Shown one piece after another: positions 34,072 to 43,481 of a stretch of 64,000 bases of DNA; the stretch's first letter is position 1; the number at the start of each line of letters is the position of its first letter. The notes under the pieces are model-generated. The model saw only the letters and a list, made by a program, of their open reading frames with translations. It was not told the origin of the DNA and did not search any database. The position numbers and the translations under genes were made by a program. This DNA is from Lelliottia sp. JS-SCA-14 (GTDB lineage: Bacteria; Pseudomonadota; Gammaproteobacteria; Enterobacterales; Enterobacteriaceae): NCBI RefSeq assembly GCF_035593345.1, contig NZ_CP141606.1, positions 4,526,001 to 4,590,000 on the forward strand, in the 5' to 3' direction.

Positions 34072-36361
34072 CAGTCTGCGCCCGGCGCTGCTGTGGGGCC
34101 TGTTATGCCTGGCGCTGCTGGGCGTACTGCTGTCGCTGTTGCCCGGCGCGCGGCTCAACAGCAGCGTGCTGGCGATGCTGCCCAAGCAGACGCTCGGCGC
34201 CATTCCACCTGCGCTCAACGACGGATTTATGCAGCGTCTGGACCGCCAGCTGGTGTGGCTGGTCAGCCCCGGCAAAGAACCGAATCCGCGCGTGGCACAG
34301 GAGTGGTTAACTCTGCTGCAAAAATCGGGTTCCCTCCATGAGGTGAAAGGCCCGATGGACGCCAATAGCCAGAAAGCCTGGGGCGAATTTTTCTGGCAGC
34401 ACCGTAACGGCCTGATCGACACCGCGACCCGCGCCCGTCTGCAAAACGGCGGCGAGGCGCAGGCCCAGTGGATCCTTTCCCAGCTGTATTCAGCCTTCTC
34501 CGGCGTCAGCGGCAAAGAGCTGCAAAACGACCCGCTGATGCTGATGCGCGGTTCGCAGCTTTCGCTTGCGCAAAACAGCCAGAAGCTGCGGCTGATGGAC
34601 GGCTGGCTGGTGACCAAAGACGAGGCCGGAAATTACTGGTATCTGCTGCACGGCGAGCTGGCCGGTGAGTCGTTCGATATGCAGCAAACGCACCGTATGG
34701 TGACAACGCTGCACGGTCTTGAAAACCAGCTGAAAACTCATTTCCCGCAGGCGCAGCTGCTCTCGCGCGGGACGGTATTTTATAGCGACTACGCCAGCCA
34801 GCAGGCGAAACAGGACATCTCCACCCTCGGCATCGCCACGATTCTGGGGGTGATTTTGCTGATCGTGGCGGTGTTCCGCTCCCTACGCCCGCTGCTGCTG
34901 TGCCTGATCTCCATCGGCATCGGCGCGCTGGCCGGGACCGTCGCCACACTAACGATCTTCGGCGAGCTGCACCTGATGACGCTGGTAATGAGCATGAGCA
35001 TCATCGGGATTTCCGCCGACTACACCCTCTATTACCTGACCGAGCGCATGGTCCACGGCGCGCAGGATTCGCCGTGGCAAAGCCTGGCAAAAGTGCGTAA
35101 CGCCCTGCTGCTGGCCCTGCTGACCACCGTGGCGGCTTATTTGATCATGATGCTTGCCCCGTTCCCCGGCATTCGTCAGATGGCGGTGTTTGCCGCCGTG
35201 GGGCTGAGCGCTTCGTGCCTGACAGTTATCTTCTGGCATCCGTGGCTGTGCCGCGGTTTGCCGGTGCGTCCGGTTCCGGCAATGGTATTGATGCTGCGCT
35301 GGCTGGCCGCGTGGCGACGTAACAAGGCGGTCTCCGTCGGGCTGCCGGTGATTCTGGCCGTCGTCTCCGTGGTCGGCATCGCCAGTCTGCGGGTGGATGA
35401 CGATATCGCCCAGCTCCAGGCGCTGCCGAAGGATATTCTGGCGCAGGAAAAGACCATCACGGCACTGACCGGGCAGAGCGTCGATCAGAAATGGTTCGTG
35501 GTCCACGGCGCAACGGCCCAGCAAACGCTGGAGCGGCTGGAAGCCTTTACGCCTGCGCTGGCAGCGTCGCAAAAGGCCGGTGACATTAAAACGTTCCGCA
35601 CCCTCCCGCTGAACTCGCTGGCGCGACAGAAAAGCGATCTGGCACTCCTGCACAACGCCGCTCCGGCAGTGACAAACGTCCTGCAAAGCGCGGGGCTGAC
35701 GACCGTAACGCCGGATCTGAACGCCATGCCCGTGAGCACAGAAGACTGGCTCGCCAGCCCGGCAAGTGAAGGCTGGCGTCTGCTGTGGCTGACGCTGCCC
35801 GACGGCGAAAGCGGCGTGCTGGTGCCGGTCGACGGCGTGAAAAACAGCGCGGCGCTAAGCCAATTAGCCGCAGCGCATCCGGGCGTAGTGTGGGTGGATC
35901 GCAAAGCGAGCTTCGACAGCCTGTTCTCGCTCTATCGCGGCGTGCTGACGGGCCTGCTGTTGGTCGCGCTGGCGGTGATCGCCTGCGGGGCGATGCTGCG
36001 TCTCGGCTGGCGTAAAGGGCTGATAAGCCTGGTGCCGTCGGTCCTGTCGCTGGGCTGCGGTCTGGCGGCACTGGCGGCCAGCGGCCATCCGGTGAATCTG
36101 TTCTCGCTGCTGGCACTGGTGCTGGTCTTAGGGATTGGCATCAACTACACCCTGTTCTTCAGCAATCCACGCGGAACACCGCTCACCTCCATGCTGGCGA
36201 TTACGCTGGCGATGATGACCACGTTACTGACCCTCGGCATGCTGGTCTTTAGCGCCACCCAGGCGATCAGCAGCTTCGGCATTGTGCTGGTCAGCGGTAT
36301 TTTCACCGCCTTCCTGCTGGCTCCGCTGGCGATGCCCGCTAAACGAGAGAGAAAACGATGA
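34040..36361 (+). CDS. apeM: ApeM, MMPL/RND-type exporter
   Basis: Large inner-membrane protein of 773 residues with the two-repeat RND plan. A first membrane segment (LLWGLLCLALLGVLLSLLPG) is followed by a periplasmic domain, a bundle of segments (about 255-420), a second periplasmic domain and a second bundle to the end. Conserved GISADYTLYYLTERM and GIGINYTLFFSNP occupy equivalent positions in the two halves. It likely extracts APE lipid for ApeL. No ribosome-binding site is obvious, so translation may be coupled to apeL. Confidence 0.88.
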   Translation: MTNANALPRRNSLRPALLWGLLCLALLGVLLSLLPGARLNSSVLAMLPKQTLGAIPPALNDGFMQRLDRQLVWLVSPGKEPNPRVAQEWLTLLQKSGSLHEVKGPMDANSQKAWGEFFWQHRNGLIDTATRARLQNGGEAQAQWILSQLYSAFSGVSGKELQNDPLMLMRGSQLSLAQNSQKLRLMDGWLVTKDEAGNYWYLLHGELAGESFDMQQTHRMVTTLHGLENQLKTHFPQAQLLSRGTVFYSDYASQQAKQDISTLGIATILGVILLIVAVFRSLRPLLLCLISIGIGALAGTVATLTIFGELHLMTLVMSMSIIGISADYTLYYLTERMVHGAQDSPWQSLAKVRNALLLALLTTVAAYLIMMLAPFPGIRQMAVFAAVGLSASCLTVIFWHPWLCRGLPVRPVPAMVLMLRWLAAWRRNKAVSVGLPVILAVVSVVGIASLRVDDDIAQLQALPKDILAQEKTITALTGQSVDQKWFVVHGATAQQTLERLEAFTPALAASQKAGDIKTFRTLPLNSLARQKSDLALLHNAAPAVTNVLQSAGLTTVTPDLNAMPVSTEDWLASPASEGWRLLWLTLPDGESGVLVPVDGVKNSAALSQLAAAHPGVVWVDRKASFDSLFSLYRGVLTGLLLVALAVIACGAMLRLGWRKGLISLVPSVLSLGCGLAALAASGHPVNLFSLLALVLVLGIGINYTLFFSNPRGTPLTSMLAITLAMMTTLLTLGMLVFSATQAISSFGIVLVSGIFTAFLLAPLAMPAKRERKR

Positions 36362-36942
36362 TGACCCCTTTTGGCCGCGCGCTTACGCTGATGGCCGCCC
36401 TGTGGCTGACGGGCTGTAGCCACTCGACGCAAAACAGCGATGGCACCCGTCCGCAGGCCTGGTTACAACCGGGTACCAAAGTGACCCTGCCTGCACCGGG
36501 GATCTCTCCGGCGGTGAATTCCCAGCAGCTGCTGACGGGCAGCTTCAACGGCCAGACCCAGTCTCTGCTGGTGATGCTCAACGCCGACGCGGATAAAATT
36601 ACGCTGGCCGGGCTCTCCTCCGTCGGGATCCGCCTGTTCCTCGCCACCTATGACAAAACCGGTATTCACACCGAGCAGTCGATCATCGTGCCGCAGCTGC
36701 CGCCCGCCAGCCAGGTGCTGGCCGACGTGATGCTCAGCCACTGGCCGATCGGCGCCTGGCTGCCGCAGTTGCCGAAAGGCTGGACGCTGACGGATAAAGG
36801 CGACCGCCGCGAGCTGCGCAACGCCAACGGCAAGCTGGTGACCGAGATTGTCTATCTGCAGCGCAAAGGCAAACGCGAGCCGATCAGCATCGAACAGCAC
36901 GTCTTTAACTACCACATCACCATTCAATATCTGGGTGACTAA
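36358..36942 (+). CDS. apeN: ApeN, DUF3261 lipoprotein
   Basis: Predicted lipoprotein of 194 residues: MMTPFGRALTLMAALWLTGC gives a lipobox LTGC followed by Ser, suggesting outer-membrane sorting. The mature part belongs to the DUF3261 group typical of APE clusters, with LRNANGKLVTEIVYLQRKGK-like beta strands near the end; the fold may resemble LolB, fitting receipt of lipid from a LolA-like carrier. That pairing is inference. It overlaps apeM by 4 bp. Confidence 0.85.
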   Translation: MMTPFGRALTLMAALWLTGCSHSTQNSDGTRPQAWLQPGTKVTLPAPGISPAVNSQQLLTGSFNGQTQSLLVMLNADADKITLAGLSSVGIRLFLATYDKTGIHTEQSIIVPQLPPASQVLADVMLSHWPIGAWLPQLPKGWTLTDKGDRRELRNANGKLVTEIVYLQRKGKREPISIEQHVFNYHITIQYLGD

Positions 36943-36943
36943 G

Positions 36944-38113
36944 ATGATCTACATTTCTGCCGTGGGCATGGTGAACGCGCTGGGAAACAGCGCGGAAGAG
37001 ATTGCCGCGAACCTGTCGCGTGGCGTCGCGCCGGGCATGCACAGCCGCGCGGGCTGGCTACAGGGAGGCGAGGACATTGTGCTCGGCGGCGTTGAAGGCG
37101 AACTGCCGTCCATCCCGGATCACCTCGCCGCCCACCGAACCCGAAACAACCAGCTGCTGCTGGCAGCGCTGGCGCAGATCCAGCCAGCCGTCGACGAGGC
37201 GATTGCCCGCGTCGGCCATGACCGCGTGGCCGTAGTGCTCGGCACCAGTACCTCGGGGCTGGACGAGGGCGATGAGCATGTGCGCCTGTCGCTGAACGGC
37301 GAAGCCAGCACCCGCTGGCAGTACCCGCAGCAGGAGCTGGGCGATCCGTCACGCTTTCTCGCCAACTGGCTGAATCTCGACGGGCCCGCGTTTACCCTCT
37401 CGACCGCCTGCTCGTCGAGCGCACGGGCAATTATCAGCGGCCGCCGTCTGATTGACGCCGGGCTGGTGGATATCGCCATCGTCGGCGGTGCTGATACCCT
37501 GAGCCGGATGCCGGTCAACGGATTCCATAGCCTCGAATCGCTCTCCACCACCCTGTGCGAACCCTTTGGCCGCGACCGTCGCGGGATCACCATCGGGGAA
37601 GGCGCAGCGCTGATGATCCTGACGCGCGAACCGCAGCCCGTCGCCCTGCTGGGCATCGGCGAGTCGAGCGATGCGTACCATATTTCTGCGCCCCATCCAC
37701 AGGGCGAAGGCGCGATTCGCGCGATTCAACAGGCGCTCAACGAAGCGGGCCTGAAACCGGACGAGATTGGCTATATCAACCTGCACGGCACGGCGACGCC
37801 GCTCAACGATCAGATTGAGTCGCAGGTGATCCACGATCTCTTCGGCGATGCCGTGCCGTGCAGCTCCACCAAACATCTGACCGGCCACACGCTGGGCGCG
37901 GCGGGCATTACAGAAGCCGCTCTCAGCTGGCTGATTCTGACCCAGCAACTGCCGCTGCCCGCGCAGGATTTCACCCGCTACGTGCCCGACCCGGCGCTTC
38001 CCTCCTGCGGCGTATTGCATCAGCCCGCAGCGCTGGAAAAACCGCTTATTTTGTCCAACTCGTTCGCGTTTGGCGGCAACAATGCCAGCATTTTGCTGGG
38101 GAGAGTGTCATGA
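36944..38113 (+). CDS. apeO: ApeO, beta-ketoacyl-ACP synthase
   Basis: Thiolase-fold ketosynthase of 389 residues with the full Cys-His-His triad: Cys156 in STACSSSARA, His281 in LHGTATPLND and His315 in STKHLTGHTLGAAG. It starts at ATG 36944 (MIYISAVGMVNALG), with GGTGA upstream, 1 bp past apeN. In APE biosynthesis ApeO with ApeC extends the aryl chain with malonyl-ACP. It overlaps apeP by 4 bp. Confidence 0.93.
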   Translation: MIYISAVGMVNALGNSAEEIAANLSRGVAPGMHSRAGWLQGGEDIVLGGVEGELPSIPDHLAAHRTRNNQLLLAALAQIQPAVDEAIARVGHDRVAVVLGTSTSGLDEGDEHVRLSLNGEASTRWQYPQQELGDPSRFLANWLNLDGPAFTLSTACSSSARAIISGRRLIDAGLVDIAIVGGADTLSRMPVNGFHSLESLSTTLCEPFGRDRRGITIGEGAALMILTREPQPVALLGIGESSDAYHISAPHPQGEGAIRAIQQALNEAGLKPDEIGYINLHGTATPLNDQIESQVIHDLFGDAVPCSSTKHLTGHTLGAAGITEAALSWLILTQQLPLPAQDFTRYVPDPALPSCGVLHQPAALEKPLILSNSFAFGGNNASILLGRVS

Positions 38114-38583
38114 GTTATTTATCGCCTGTGGACTATTTGCCCCACGATGCGCCAATGCTGCTGCTGGAAACGGTGGAAAGCGTCACGGACGAGAGCGCCG
38201 TGTGTTGCGTGCGCGTCAGCAGCCAGAGCGTTCTGGCGCCGTTTCTCAATGCCGATGGCAATTTGCCCGGCTGGTACGCCCTTGAGCTGATGGCGCAGAC
38301 CGTCGGCGTCTGGTCCGGCTGGCATCGCCACCAGCAGGGGCAAAGCAGCATTGCGCTCGGGATGGTGCTGGGCGCGCGCGAACTGGTGTGCGCCGAGGGG
38401 CGCTTCGCGGCAGACTCTACCCTGACCGTGACCGTCAAACTGCTGATGCAGGACGAACGCTTCGGCAGCTTCGAGTGCGCGATCGCCGCAAACGGCGCAA
38501 CGCTGGCGACAGGCCGCGTGAACACCTTCCAGCCGAGCGCGGAAGAGTTAACTTCGCTTTTTAATCAGGGATCTTCCACATGA
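38110..38583 (+). CDS. apeP: ApeP, hotdog-fold 3-hydroxyacyl-ACP dehydratase
   Basis: FabA/FabZ-like protein of 157 residues starting at the ATGA overlap with apeO (MSYLSPVDYLPHDAPMLLL). LPHDAPMLLLETV is the usual dehydratase N-terminal element, and LPGWYALELMAQTVGVW matches the central helix that carries the second catalytic acid (Glu in ALELMAQ). The pairing of two dehydratases (ApeI, ApeP) is characteristic of APE systems. Overlaps apeQ by 4 bp. Confidence 0.9.
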   Translation: MSYLSPVDYLPHDAPMLLLETVESVTDESAVCCVRVSSQSVLAPFLNADGNLPGWYALELMAQTVGVWSGWHRHQQGQSSIALGMVLGARELVCAEGRFAADSTLTVTVKLLMQDERFGSFECAIAANGATLATGRVNTFQPSAEELTSLFNQGSST

Positions 38584-39311
38584 ATCGTTCCGTTCTGGTC
38601 ACCGGAGCCAGCAAAGGCATCGGACGCGCTATCGCCCGCCAGCTCGCCGCTGACGGCTTTACCGTGGGCGTGCATTATCACCGCGATGCCGACGGCGCGC
38701 AGCAGACGCTGGAGGCCATCCAGCAGGCGGGCGGTCAGGGCCGCTTGCTCTCTTTTGACGTCGGCAATCGCGAGCAGTGCCGCGAGGTGCTGGAGCAGGA
38801 TATCGAGACCCACGGCGCATGGTATGGCCTGGTCAGCAACGCGGGCATCACCCGCGACGGCGCGTTTCCGGCCCTCAGCGAGGATGACTGGGACAGCGTG
38901 ATCCACACCAATCTCGACAGTTTTTACAACGTCATCCACCCGTGCGTCATGCCGATGATTGGCCTGCGCAAAGGCGGGCGGATTATTACGTTGTCGTCCG
39001 TCTCGGGCGTGATGGGCAACCGTGGGCAGGTGAACTACAGCGCCGCCAAAGCCGGGATCATTGGCGCGACCAAAGCGCTGGCGATTGAGCTGGCGAAGCG
39101 CAAAATCACCGTCAACTGCATTGCGCCGGGGTTAATCGACACCGGGATGATCGAAATGGAAGAGGCGGCGCTGAAAGAGGCGATGTCCATCATCCCAATG
39201 AAACGTATGGGCCAGGCCGATGAAGTGGCCGGTCTAGCCAGTTACCTGATGTCAGATATTGCGGGCTACGTCACCCGCCAGGTCATTTCCATTAATGGAG
39301 GAATGCTATGA
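38580..39311 (+). CDS. apeQ: ApeQ, 3-oxoacyl-ACP reductase (FabG-like)
   Basis: Short-chain dehydrogenase of 243 residues. The cofactor loop VTGASKGIGRAIA (7-19), NAG near 88 and the catalytic Ser140/Tyr153/Lys157 (YSAAK) are intact, and the C-terminal VTRQVISINGGML is as in FabG. It reduces the beta-keto groups after each ApeO elongation, using NADPH by family analogy. Coupled to both neighbours by ATGA overlaps. Confidence 0.93.
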   Translation: MNRSVLVTGASKGIGRAIARQLAADGFTVGVHYHRDADGAQQTLEAIQQAGGQGRLLSFDVGNREQCREVLEQDIETHGAWYGLVSNAGITRDGAFPALSEDDWDSVIHTNLDSFYNVIHPCVMPMIGLRKGGRIITLSSVSGVMGNRGQVNYSAAKAGIIGATKALAIELAKRKITVNCIAPGLIDTGMIEMEEAALKEAMSIIPMKRMGQADEVAGLASYLMSDIAGYVTRQVISINGGML

Positions 39312-40537
39312 CACGTCGCGTGGTTATCACAGGCATGGGCGGCGTCACCGCCTTTGGCGAGGACTGGCAGTCGGTTTCGGCGGGGCTTCAGGCGGGCGTT
39401 AACGCGGTGCGTAAAATGCCGGAGTGGCAGATTTACGACGGCCTGCACACCCTGCTCGGCGCGCCAATTGACGATTTCACCCTGCCGGAGCACTACACCC
39501 GCAAGCGTATCCGCGCGATGGGCCGCGTGTCGCTGATGTCGACGCGCGCCACCGAAAAAGCGCTGGAGCAGGCCGGGCTGATCGGCGAAGCGGTGCTGAC
39601 TAACGGCGAAACCGGGATCGCCTACGGCTCGTCCACCGGCAGCACCGGCCCGGTGAGCGAATTTGCCACCATGCTGACGGAAAAGCACACCAACAACATC
39701 ACCGGCACGACCTACGTGCAGATGATGCCGCACACCACGGCGGTGAACACCGGCCTGTTCTTCGGCCTGCGCGGACGAGTGATCCCCACCTCCAGCGCCT
39801 GTACCTCCGGCAGTCAGGCGATTGGCTATGCATGGGAAGCGATTCGCCACGGTTATCAGACCGTGATGGTGGCAGGCGGCGCGGAAGAGCTGTGTCCGTC
39901 CGAAGCAGCGGTGTTTGATACCCTGTTTGCCACCAGCCAGCGCAACGATGCGCCGAAAACCACGCCGTCTCCCTTCGATACCCAGCGCGATGGGCTGGTG
40001 ATTGGCGAAGGCGCGGGCACGCTGATTCTGGAAGAGCTGGAGCACGCCAAAGCGCGCGGGGCGACCATCTACGGCGAAATCGTCGGCTTCGCCACCAACT
40101 GCGACGCCGCGCACATCACCCAGCCGCAGCGCGAAACGATGCAGATTTGCATGGAGCAGTCGCTGAAAATGGCGGGGCTGAGCGCGGCGGATATGGGCTA
40201 TATCTCGGCGCACGGCACGGCGACAGACCGCGGTGATATCGCCGAAAGTCTGGCCACGGCGGCCATTTACGGCGAGAGCGTGCCGATTTCGTCGTTAAAA
40301 AGTTATTTCGGCCACACGTTAGGGGCCTGCGGAGCGCTGGAAGCCTGGATGAGTTTGCAGATGATGCGCGAAGGCTGGTTCGCCCCAACGCTGAATTTAA
40401 GACAACCCGACGAGCAATGTGGCGCTTTAGATTATATTATGGGGGAAGCCCGCCGGATTGATTGCGAATACCTGCAAAGCAATAACTTCGCGTTTGGCGG
40501 CATAAACACCTCGATAATCATCAAACGCTGGGCGTAA
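39308..40537 (+). CDS. apeR: ApeR, beta-ketoacyl-ACP synthase
   Basis: Second complete ketosynthase, 409 residues, with Cys165 in SSACTSGSQA, His302 in SAHGTATDRGD and His336 in KSYFGHTLGACG. Its FabF-like length and order differ from ApeO, so it is not a recent duplicate. In the characterised system ApeR also interacts with ApeC and may handle initiation or specific elongation steps. It is followed after 2 bp by acpT. Confidence 0.93.
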   Translation: MTRRVVITGMGGVTAFGEDWQSVSAGLQAGVNAVRKMPEWQIYDGLHTLLGAPIDDFTLPEHYTRKRIRAMGRVSLMSTRATEKALEQAGLIGEAVLTNGETGIAYGSSTGSTGPVSEFATMLTEKHTNNITGTTYVQMMPHTTAVNTGLFFGLRGRVIPTSSACTSGSQAIGYAWEAIRHGYQTVMVAGGAEELCPSEAAVFDTLFATSQRNDAPKTTPSPFDTQRDGLVIGEGAGTLILEELEHAKARGATIYGEIVGFATNCDAAHITQPQRETMQICMEQSLKMAGLSAADMGYISAHGTATDRGDIAESLATAAIYGESVPISSLKSYFGHTLGACGALEAWMSLQMMREGWFAPTLNLRQPDEQCGALDYIMGEARRIDCEYLQSNNFAFGGINTSIIIKRWA

Positions 40538-40539
40538 CT

Positions 40540-41157
40540 ATGTACCAGTTTGTACTGGGAAAAATTTCGACTCTTACCGCTGATCCTTATGCTTCAGCGC
40601 TGGCAGATATGGCGCCGCCGGGCGCCCGACGTGCCCGCTGGCTGGCGGGACGGACGCTGCTCACCCGCGTGTTATCCCCCGCGCCGCTGCCGGAAATCGT
40701 CTTTGGTGAACAGGGGAAACCCGCGTTTGTGGACGACCGTCCCCTGTGGTTCAACCTGAGCCATAGCGGGGATGATATTGCGCTGCTGCTGAGCGATGAA
40801 GGCGAAGTGGGTTGCGATATCGAAGTGATCCGTCCGCGCGATAACTGGCAGGCGCTGGCCAACGCCGTGTTTAGCGTGGCCGAGCATGATGAGCTGGAGC
40901 GTGAGCCACCGGCGGAAAAACTGTCGGCGTTCTGGCGCATCTGGACGCGCAAAGAGGCCATCGTCAAACAGCGCGGCGGCAGTGCCTGGCAGATTGTCAG
41001 CATCGACAGCGCGGCAAAGCAGCCGCACTCCGTGAGCCAGCTTCAGTTCGGCTCCCTGAGTCTGGCGGTCTGTACGCCAACGCCTTTTAATCTGACCGCT
41101 GAGTCTATTTCGCCTTTTGAACCGCTGGCCGAAAAATCACCAGCACCCCAGCGATAA
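40540..41157 (+). CDS. acpT: AcpT, 4'-phosphopantetheinyl transferase
   Basis: Transfers phosphopantetheine from CoA to carrier-protein serines. The Mg-binding VGCDIEVI (Asp93, Glu95) and FWRIWTRKEAIVK (131-143) motifs are intact. It has 205 residues, about ten longer than E. coli K-12 AcpT at the C-terminus, where the coding sequence runs 53 bp into the oppositely transcribed arnF. In K-12 AcpT is an orphan next to yhhT; here it sits with the two carrier proteins (ApeE, ApeF) it is expected to modify. Confidence 0.95.
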   Translation: MYQFVLGKISTLTADPYASALADMAPPGARRARWLAGRTLLTRVLSPAPLPEIVFGEQGKPAFVDDRPLWFNLSHSGDDIALLLSDEGEVGCDIEVIRPRDNWQALANAVFSVAEHDELEREPPAEKLSAFWRIWTRKEAIVKQRGGSAWQIVSIDSAAKQPHSVSQLQFGSLSLAVCTPTPFNLTAESISPFEPLAEKSPAPQR

Positions 41158-41494
41158 TCAAACCGACGCCCGCCAGCCCGGCCCAGGAAAACGACTCATT
41201 CCAGCCGGGTAGCACGATAGCGGCAATCCACACCAGAATGTAACTCAGGCTGAGCAACGCATAAGCCTGGCTCAGCGCCATGCGGTGCAGCGCCAGATAC
41301 CAGCAGCCCATCGACGCGATATACCCGCTCAGTCCCAGCAGCAAGATGCCGCTGCCAGGTGCGAAATGCAGCAGTGCGGTAAGCAACGTGAGTGGTTCAG
41401 CGACCGGCGGCAAAGAGACCATCGCCGAGCGCAGCAGGAGTTGTGCCCCGCTCACCAGCACCACACTGCACAGCGCCCAGAATGTCCCTTTCAC
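41105..41494 (-). CDS. arnF: ArnF, undecaprenyl-phosphate-L-Ara4N flippase subunit
   Basis: Small EmrE-like four-helix membrane protein of 129 residues that with ArnE flips undecaprenyl-phosphate-L-Ara4N to the periplasmic face. Conserved motifs are [20 protein letters not shown] and [18 protein letters not shown]. Its last 16 codons and stop overlap the 3' end of acpT on the opposite strand. It overlaps arnE by 4 bp and ends the arn operon. Confidence 0.95.
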   Translation of the reverse strand: MKGTFWALCSVVLVSGAQLLLRSAMVSLPPVAEPLTLLTALLHFAPGSGILLLGLSGYIASMGCWYLALHRMALSQAYALLSLSYILVWIAAIVLPGWNESFSWAGLAGVGLIIAGVLVIFRPAVQKAK

Positions 41495-41829
41495 AGGCTA
41501 CCTCCCAGCAGCACAATACCGGCCATGATCAGCCCCACGCCCAGCCAGTGATGAAGCGCGACCTTCTCGCGCCAGAACGCTTTTGCCGCCAGCGTCACCC
41601 AGACAAAATTCAGGCTCAGCATCGGATAAGCAATCCCCACCGGCACGCGCTGGAGCACCATCAGCCACAGCACCATGCCGAGGCCCAGCGCCAGCAGCGC
41701 CAGGCCGAGCCAGAAGATGATATGCCTGCCGCGCCCGCCGGTTTTTGCCGGGCGCGTGGCCTGTTTCTGGCACAGCTGGCCCGCGCAGCTCAGCAGGCTT
41801 GCCAGTCCCAGCCAGATCCAGACCGTCAT
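41491..41829 (-). CDS. arnE: ArnE, undecaprenyl-phosphate-L-Ara4N flippase subunit
   Basis: EmrE-like membrane protein of 112 residues, partner of ArnF. Four hydrophobic segments are visible, with [19 protein letters not shown] as the conserved core and a basic loop [12 protein letters not shown] after segment 1. The 4-bp overlaps with arnT and arnF give coupled translation. Confidence 0.95.
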   Translation of the reverse strand: MTVWIWLGLASLLSCAGQLCQKQATRPAKTGGRGRHIIFWLGLALLALGLGMVLWLMVLQRVPVGIAYPMLSLNFVWVTLAAKAFWREKVALHHWLGVGLIMAGIVLLGGSL

Positions 41830-43481
41830 TGCGGGAGATACTGCAGGTAGGCCAGACGTCCCTGAATGTAGAGACTGTCGGGTTTCGGCAGATCGGCGCG
41901 CGCGAGGTCATCGTTCTTCGACAGCAAAATCACCAGCGAGATTTTCCCCTGCGCGCGATGCTCTGCCAGCCAGCTGCGGAACTCGTCTCTGCCCACGTAA
42001 CGCCCTTGCACATCAGGATAATCCAGGCCGTATTTCAGCTCGCCGCTCTGACCAAACATGATGATATCGCTGCGTTTCAGATCCCACGCCAGCCCGGAGG
42101 CAACCCCGACGTTGTTCGCCAGCACGAAGCGGCTCTCCGTCAGCGGCTGTCGCACGGTATCCACCAGCGACTGCGGCTGTTTGGAATCCACCACCCGATT
42201 CGGCACGGCGAACCCGAGCAGCAGGCCCAGCCCCAGCGGACAGAGCGCCGCCAGCCACCAGCGCTGCTGCGCCCGGCGTAATGTCCACCAGCCGACCAGC
42301 GCCCAGACCAGAAACGCCACCACCGCGCAGAAGACTTTGTACAGCTCGACGGAGGTCCAGACCGGATGTTTGGTCGGCCCCCACGGCGAGACGACAAGCG
42401 CCGCGACGACGCCCAGCACGCCAAACGCCAGGTTGATGATCGCGTTGACCCGCAGAACTTTCACGCCGTTCCCGATAAGCCCACAGGCGTAGCGCGCCAT
42501 CAGCATCGCCAGCGGCGCAAAGCACGGCAGAATGTAGGTCGGCAGTTTGCCTTTCGCGATGCTGAAAAACAGCAGCGGCATCACCACCCAGCCTAGCAAA
42601 TAGAACCCACCGCGCGCCTCTTTCACATCGCGCCAGCCGAGGCGCAATGCACCAGGCAGCAGCGCCAGCCAGGGTAAACTTCCCGCCATCAGGAACGGAA
42701 TGTAGTACCAGAACGGGGCTTTGTGCTGGGCATCGCTGCTGGCAAAGCGCTGGACATGCTCAACCCAGAAGAAGTAGCGCCAGAAATCCGGCTCGCGATG
42801 GGCAATCGCCAGCGCCCACGGCAGGACGATCAGCACGCAGCTCAGCACCGCCAGCCAGCCGTACAACAGCACCTCTTTCCAGCGTTTCTGCACGATCACC
42901 CACGGCAGTACCGCAACGACCGGCACCGCCAGCGCCAGAAAGCCTTTGGTCATGACGCCCATCCCGCAGGTCAGCCCCAGCAGCAGGTAGCCACCGATTT
43001 TGCCCGCGCGGGTGTTCGCCTGCGCCGCAATCCAGAAGCTGCACATCGCGGCGACCAGCCAGAGGGTGATCATCGGGTCGAGCACGGCGTAAGTGCCGAC
43101 GCCGTAGACCAGCAGCAGGGTCAGGAAGATCACGCCCGAGGTCAGCGCCACGCGCTTGTCGCGCCAAATCTGCCAGGCGAGCCAGATAACCAGCAGCGCG
43201 GTCAGCCCGGTGGAGAAAATCGCCCCGGCACGCACGGCAAAGTTCGAGTCGCCAAACAGCATCTGGCCGAGACTGTTAATCCAGTACCCGGCAATCGGTT
43301 TTTCAAAATATCTCAGCCCAAGGAAATGCGGCACCACCCAGTTTCCTGTGGCCAGCATTTCCCGGCTGATCTCCGCATAGCGCGTTTCATCCGGCTGCCA
43401 GAGCAGGCGGATATCAACGGGCAGCAGATAGTAAAGCGCAAACAGAACGAAAAGAGCGACACCAAAACGCGCAGATTTCAT
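41826..43481 (-). CDS. arnT: ArnT, lipid A 4-amino-4-deoxy-L-arabinose transferase
   Basis: GT83 glycosyltransferase of 551 residues (E. coli 550) that moves L-Ara4N from the lipid carrier to lipid A phosphates, lowering negative charge and binding of polymyxin. The periplasmic catalytic loop [17 protein letters not shown] is at about 26-42, followed by about 12 membrane segments and a C-terminal soluble domain. Overlaps arnD by 4 bp. Confidence 0.97.
   Translation of the reverse strand: MKSARFGVALFVLFALYYLLPVDIRLLWQPDETRYAEISREMLATGNWVVPHFLGLRYFEKPIAGYWINSLGQMLFGDSNFAVRAGAIFSTGLTALLVIWLAWQIWRDKRVALTSGVIFLTLLLVYGVGTYAVLDPMITLWLVAAMCSFWIAAQANTRAGKIGGYLLLGLTCGMGVMTKGFLALAVPVVAVLPWVIVQKRWKEVLLYGWLAVLSCVLIVLPWALAIAHREPDFWRYFFWVEHVQRFASSDAQHKAPFWYYIPFLMAGSLPWLALLPGALRLGWRDVKEARGGFYLLGWVVMPLLFFSIAKGKLPTYILPCFAPLAMLMARYACGLIGNGVKVLRVNAIINLAFGVLGVVAALVVSPWGPTKHPVWTSVELYKVFCAVVAFLVWALVGWWTLRRAQQRWWLAALCPLGLGLLLGFAVPNRVVDSKQPQSLVDTVRQPLTESRFVLANNVGVASGLAWDLKRSDIIMFGQSGELKYGLDYPDVQGRYVGRDEFRSWLAEHRAQGKISLVILLSKNDDLARADLPKPDSLYIQGRLAYLQYLPQ

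Noticed and set aside
34949..35686. Long minus-strand frame opposite apeM (245 codons)
   Set aside because: Antisense to a continuous MMPL reading frame with strong homology; composition (Gln/His/Arg-rich) is typical of a shadow frame.
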